Assembly (NCBI GenBank): GCA_018969935.1
Contig: JAGWXJ010000079.1
Coordinates: 1-8,436 of the forward strand
Length of the DNA stretch: 8,436 bases
From: Alphaproteobacteria bacterium
GTDB taxonomy: Bacteria > Pseudomonadota > Alphaproteobacteria > Micavibrionales > UBA1664
Direction: 5' to 3'
The first letter of the stretch is position 1, and the number at the start of each line of letters is the position of its first letter. A program made the position numbers and the translations under genes. The notes below the pieces were generated by a model that saw nothing but the letters and a program-made list of their open reading frames with translations, ran no database searches and had not been told where the DNA came from. Shown here one piece after another: positions 6,277-8,436 of this stretch.

Positions 6277-7077
6277 ATGGCTGGCCAAAAACATTCCCTC
6301 GGCATGATGACAGGCACCCTCACGAAATGGGATGTACTGGGCAAACCGCGCATGGGTTTGGCTTATGGTGCCCTTCACGTCGGTTATGGCCGCTACGAAA
6401 TCCTAAAAATCCACTCTATCTACCAGCACGATGGCCAGTGCCACCGCTATCAGGAACCGCACGAACCGCGAGCAGCCCTCACCTACAACGCAACCCTCAT
6501 CAGACTGGAAACACTGGAAGAGGAACTGGCACAAAGGGCAATGGCAAACCGCGAAAGACAAACCCTCGAAACCAGCGACGCATTGAACGGTGGCTACCAT
6601 TACAGCCTCTGCTTCCCAGAGGCACAAACAACGCGCCAGCGCATCACCCTCCGCCTGAAGCAGCGCTTTGATGGCGCTGTACGCGCAATCAGGCCATACC
6701 CCCGCGTGATCATGACTTCCCACCTCATCGATGGCTGCGCCCCATACAAGAATGTCCGCGGCTACTACATGGCCGAAAAAGTGGGCCGCAATAGCTACAG
6801 TGTCAGTTACCGACGTGAACTGGACCCCGCCGCATACTTTGAACCCAACCTGCCAAGCGTGCCCCCGCCTATGATTATCGGTGGCCTGATACCATTCCGT
6901 GATGCTCTTACCCTTATTGGGAAATACGAGGCCGGCCAATTCCGCCAGTGGCGGGTAAACACCACCCGCTGGAGCGTCGATAAAAAGGCAGGCAATATTG
7001 GCCGCCTGCTTGAACTTTACGCCCCCCTCTCAACCCTTCTTCTCCCCCCCGCAGGAAGTCGTGGAACACCCCTCTGA
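6277..7077 (+). CDS. Hypothetical protein of unknown family between flbD and flhA
   Basis: I do not recognise this 266-residue protein. It has no obvious signal peptide or membrane segment, so it is probably cytoplasmic. It is rich in Arg, Tyr and His and is probably basic. A short charged helix that could form a coiled coil lies at about 74-98 (LETLEEELAQRAMANRER). A Pro-rich stretch follows at 192-206 (PSVPPPMIIGGLIPF), and the C-terminal end is Leu/Pro-rich. The ATG at 6277 has no good ribosome site; AGGCGG at 6251-6256 is 20 nt away. Later in-frame ATGs (6304, 6307, 6352) are no better, so the start is uncertain. Codon choice differs a little from the neighbours, with more ACA, GCA and AGA/AGG, which may hint at separate origin or weaker selection. 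The 45-nt gap after flbD and 85-nt gap before flhA fit a co-directional gene possibly read from flbD. The opposite strand carries a 178-codon frame, but its composition looks like a mirror of this one. That it is a real gene is likely but not certain. Confidence 0.6.
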   Translation: MAGQKHSLGMMTGTLTKWDVLGKPRMGLAYGALHVGYGRYEILKIHSIYQHDGQCHRYQEPHEPRAALTYNATLIRLETLEEELAQRAMANRERQTLETSDALNGGYHYSLCFPEAQTTRQRITLRLKQRFDGAVRAIRPYPRVIMTSHLIDGCAPYKNVRGYYMAEKVGRNSYSVSYRRELDPAAYFEPNLPSVPPPMIIGGLIPFRDALTLIGKYEAGQFRQWRVNTTRWSVDKKAGNIGRLLELYAPLSTLLLPPAGSRGTPL

Positions 7078-7103
7078 AAGACGTCCGATTCCACCTCGTT
7101 TTT
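7061..7103 (+). terminator. Possible weak intrinsic terminator at the end of the hypothetical gene
   Basis: GTGGAA at 7061-7066 can pair with TTCCAC at 7089-7094, and TTTTT follows at 7099-7103. The stem is only 6 bp and the loop is 22 nt, so it is weak. Its left arm lies within the last codons of the preceding gene (stop at 7075-7077). If it works, flhA would need its own promoter, which fits the promoter-like element just downstream. Confidence 0.25.
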
Positions 7104-7114
7104 CACAACGCATC

Positions 7115-7123
7115 TGATATACT
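7115..7123 (+). promoter_or_regulatory. Candidate flhA promoter (extended -10 element)
   Basis: TGATATACT holds a TATACT hexamer (7118-7123) preceded by TG one base away, the extended -10 form read by housekeeping sigma factors. There is only a poor -35 (TCGTTT at 7096-7101, 16-nt spacing). Transcription would start near 7130, about 33 nt before the flhA ATG. The same bases overlap a partial sigma-54-like string with TTGCT at 7126-7130, but the -24 GG is missing. Confidence 0.4.
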
Positions 7124-7129
7124 GTTTGC

Positions 7130-7151
7130 TGGAATTCCATAGGGTTAACCC
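7130..7151. repeat. Two adjacent perfect 10-bp palindromes before flhA
   Basis: TGGAATTCCA (7130-7139) and GGGTTAACCC (7142-7151) are each perfectly self-complementary, are 2 nt apart and have centres 12 bp apart. Both follow the pattern GG, four A/T bases, CC. They lie between the candidate -10 element and the flhA start codon, a natural place for a repressor or activator site. The second contains TTAACC, part of the CtrA recognition motif, but without a second TTAA at the proper distance. Confidence 0.45.
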
Positions 7152-7162
7152 ACTACAGATAA

Positions 7163-8436
7163 ATGGCGGAACCGGCGGCAGGCACGGCAGGTGGTTTTGG
7201 CTTCGACTCCCTTAAGGCGTCGATGGCGCGCGGCGACGTGCTTTTGGCACTGGGCATCATCTGTATTGTTTGCGGCCTGATCTTCCCGCTGCCCACATGG
7301 CTGCTTGATATTTCGCTGGCGCTTTCCATCACCTTCTCGGTCCTCATCCTGATGACCGTCCTGTTCATCGAACGCCCGCTCGATTTCACAACTTTCCCGA
7401 CCACGTTGCTCATCGCAACCATGCTGCGCCTCAGCCTCAACGTGGCAACCACGCGCCTTATTCTGGCAGGCGGCCATGAAGGCATCGACGCCGCAGGCCA
7501 CGTCATCAAGGCCTTCGGGGCCTTCATCATGGGCGATAACTTCGTCATCGGCCTTATCGTCTTTGGTATCCTCATCATCATCAACTTCGTGGTCATCACC
7601 AAAGGTTCCGGCCGTATCGCCGAAGTCGCGGCACGTTTCAGCTTGGATGCCATGCCCGGCAAGCAAATGGCTATCGACAGCGATATGTCAGCCGGCCTGA
7701 TAACCGAGGAAGAAGCCCGCAAGCGCCGTACGGATCTTGAACAGGAAAGCAATTTCTACGGGGCCATGGACGGTGCCGCAAAATTCGTGCGCGGCGATGC
7801 CATCGCAGGCCTCATCATCACCTTCGTCAACATCATCGGCGGCATCGTCATCGGCACGTTGCAGCACGACCTCGATATCGGCGAAGCCACACATACCTAC
7901 ACCTACCTCACGGTGGGTGATGGCCTTGTATCGCAAATCCCCGCCCTGCTTGTTTCCATCGCGGCGGGCCTTCTGGTTTCCAAAGGCGGCGTATCAGGCT
8001 CGGCTGACAAAGCGCTCTTCAAACAATTCTCGCAGTATCCCAAAGGCCTCGCCCTTACATCGGGCACCATGTCCTTCATGGCCGTTATGCCGGGCCTGCC
8101 CTTCCTGCCCTTCGCAACGCTGGCGGCACTGACGGGCTTTTTGTCGTACTACCTCCAAAAGGAATTGATACGCACCAACCAGCAACGCCTCCAACTGGCT
8201 GCATCCGAAGCCTCTAAGGTAAAACCTGCCGAGGAACCGATTTCCAAATCGCTGGCCATGGATATCATCCGCCTCGAACTTGGTTACGGCCTTTTGGCCC
8301 TCGTGAATGGGGAAGGCCACAAGCTGACGGATCAGGTCAAAGGCCTGCGCCGCCAGCTGGCCGAGGAAATGGGCGTCGTGCTGCCGTCAGTCCGCATTCA
8401 GGATAACCTGCAGCTTCCTGCATCCGATTACATCGT
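7163..8436 (+). CDS. flhA: Flagellar export-gate membrane protein FlhA, N-terminal part (3' truncated by window)
   Basis: The frame is open from the ATG at 7163 to the window end, giving 424 complete codons of a protein usually near 690-700 residues. FlhA forms the nonameric membrane ring of the flagellar type III export gate and uses the ion gradient to drive secretion. Family features are: the start RGDVLLALGIICIVCGLIFPLPTWLLD (23-49) with membrane segments at about 25-44 and 48-68; the motif TMLRLSLNVATTRLIL (86-101); a third and fourth pair around 113-147; the FHIPEP signature region RIAEVAARFSLDAMPGKQMAID (151-172); VRGDAIAG (209-216), whose D212 corresponds to the essential Asp-208 of Salmonella FlhA; further membrane segments near 213-233, 255-273, 297-313 and 315-330; and the start of the cytoplasmic domain after about 340. 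A TAA at 7160-7162 directly precedes the ATG in frame, so this is the most upstream start possible. No clear ribosome site precedes it; AGGG at 7141-7144 is 18 nt away and inside a palindrome. Confidence 0.96.
   Translation, partial: MAEPAAGTAGGFGFDSLKASMARGDVLLALGIICIVCGLIFPLPTWLLDISLALSITFSVLILMTVLFIERPLDFTTFPTTLLIATMLRLSLNVATTRLILAGGHEGIDAAGHVIKAFGAFIMGDNFVIGLIVFGILIIINFVVITKGSGRIAEVAARFSLDAMPGKQMAIDSDMSAGLITEEEARKRRTDLEQESNFYGAMDGAAKFVRGDAIAGLIITFVNIIGGIVIGTLQHDLDIGEATHTYTYLTVGDGLVSQIPALLVSIAAGLLVSKGGVSGSADKALFKQFSQYPKGLALTSGTMSFMAVMPGLPFLPFATLAALTGFLSYYLQKELIRTNQQRLQLAASEASKVKPAEEPISKSLAMDIIRLELGYGLLALVNGEGHKLTDQVKGLRRQLAEEMGVVLPSVRIQDNLQLPASDYI

Noticed and set aside
6403..6939. Minus-strand open frame of 178 codons opposite the unknown gene
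   Set aside because: It is shorter, faces the wrong way in an otherwise one-strand cluster, and its Ala/Val/Phe/Gly/Cys-rich composition looks like a shadow. I keep some doubt because the plus-strand gene is itself unrecognised.
7115..7130. Sigma-54-like string ending in TTGCT before flhA
   Set aside because: The -12 part matches but the -24 GG is GA, so the extended -10 reading is better. flhA is also generally an early gene not needing sigma-54 in Caulobacter-type systems.
7145..7162. CtrA binding site (TTAA-N7-TTAA) before flhA
   Set aside because: Only one TTAA half is present; the spacing to the next TAA-like bases does not fit.

Overview
This window is a stretch of an alphaproteobacterial flagellar gene cluster. 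All nine genes lie on the plus strand. The order is fliF (3' end), fliG, a FliH/FlbE-type gene, fliN, a MotA/PomA-like gene, a FAD-dependent oxidoreductase, an FlbD-type sigma-54 activator, an unrecognised gene, and flhA (5' part). The core order fliF-fliG-flbE-fliN-flbD-flhA is the one known from Caulobacter and its relatives. The base composition is moderately GC-rich, with many codons ending in C. I infer a flagellated alphaproteobacterium, possibly of a Rhodospirillales-like or Micavibrio-like lineage; the window alone cannot fix genus or order.

Region 1 (1-3537) is a tight operon. It encodes the MS-ring protein FliF (C-terminal half only), the rotor/switch protein FliG, the export-ATPase regulator FliH/FlbE, the C-ring protein FliN and a MotA/PomA-type stator homologue. 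Gaps are 12, 1, -4 and 2 nt, so translational coupling is likely. FliF, FliG and FliN form the rotor, FliH links the export ATPase to it, and the MotA-like protein would supply the channel half of a stator. No MotB partner is present here.

Region 2 (3538-4938) holds a 68-nt gap with a hairpin directly over the translation start of a class A FAD monooxygenase-like gene, then a 73-nt gap before flbD. The flavoprotein is not part of any known flagellar structure, and its role here is unknown.

Region 3 (4939-7077) holds the FlbD-type enhancer-binding protein. Its AAA+ domain looks intact, but its receiver domain has lost most phosphorylation-site residues. It is followed by a 266-codon gene of unknown function with weak translation signals.

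Region 4 (7078-8436) holds an 85-nt control region with an extended -10-like element and two adjacent perfect 10-bp palindromes, then the first 424 codons of flhA, the main membrane export-gate protein. The gene runs off the window.

No RNA genes, insertion sequences, CRISPR arrays or attachment sites were seen. The least conventional parts are the two accessory genes on either side of flbD, the MotA-like gene without motB, and the paired palindromes before flhA.
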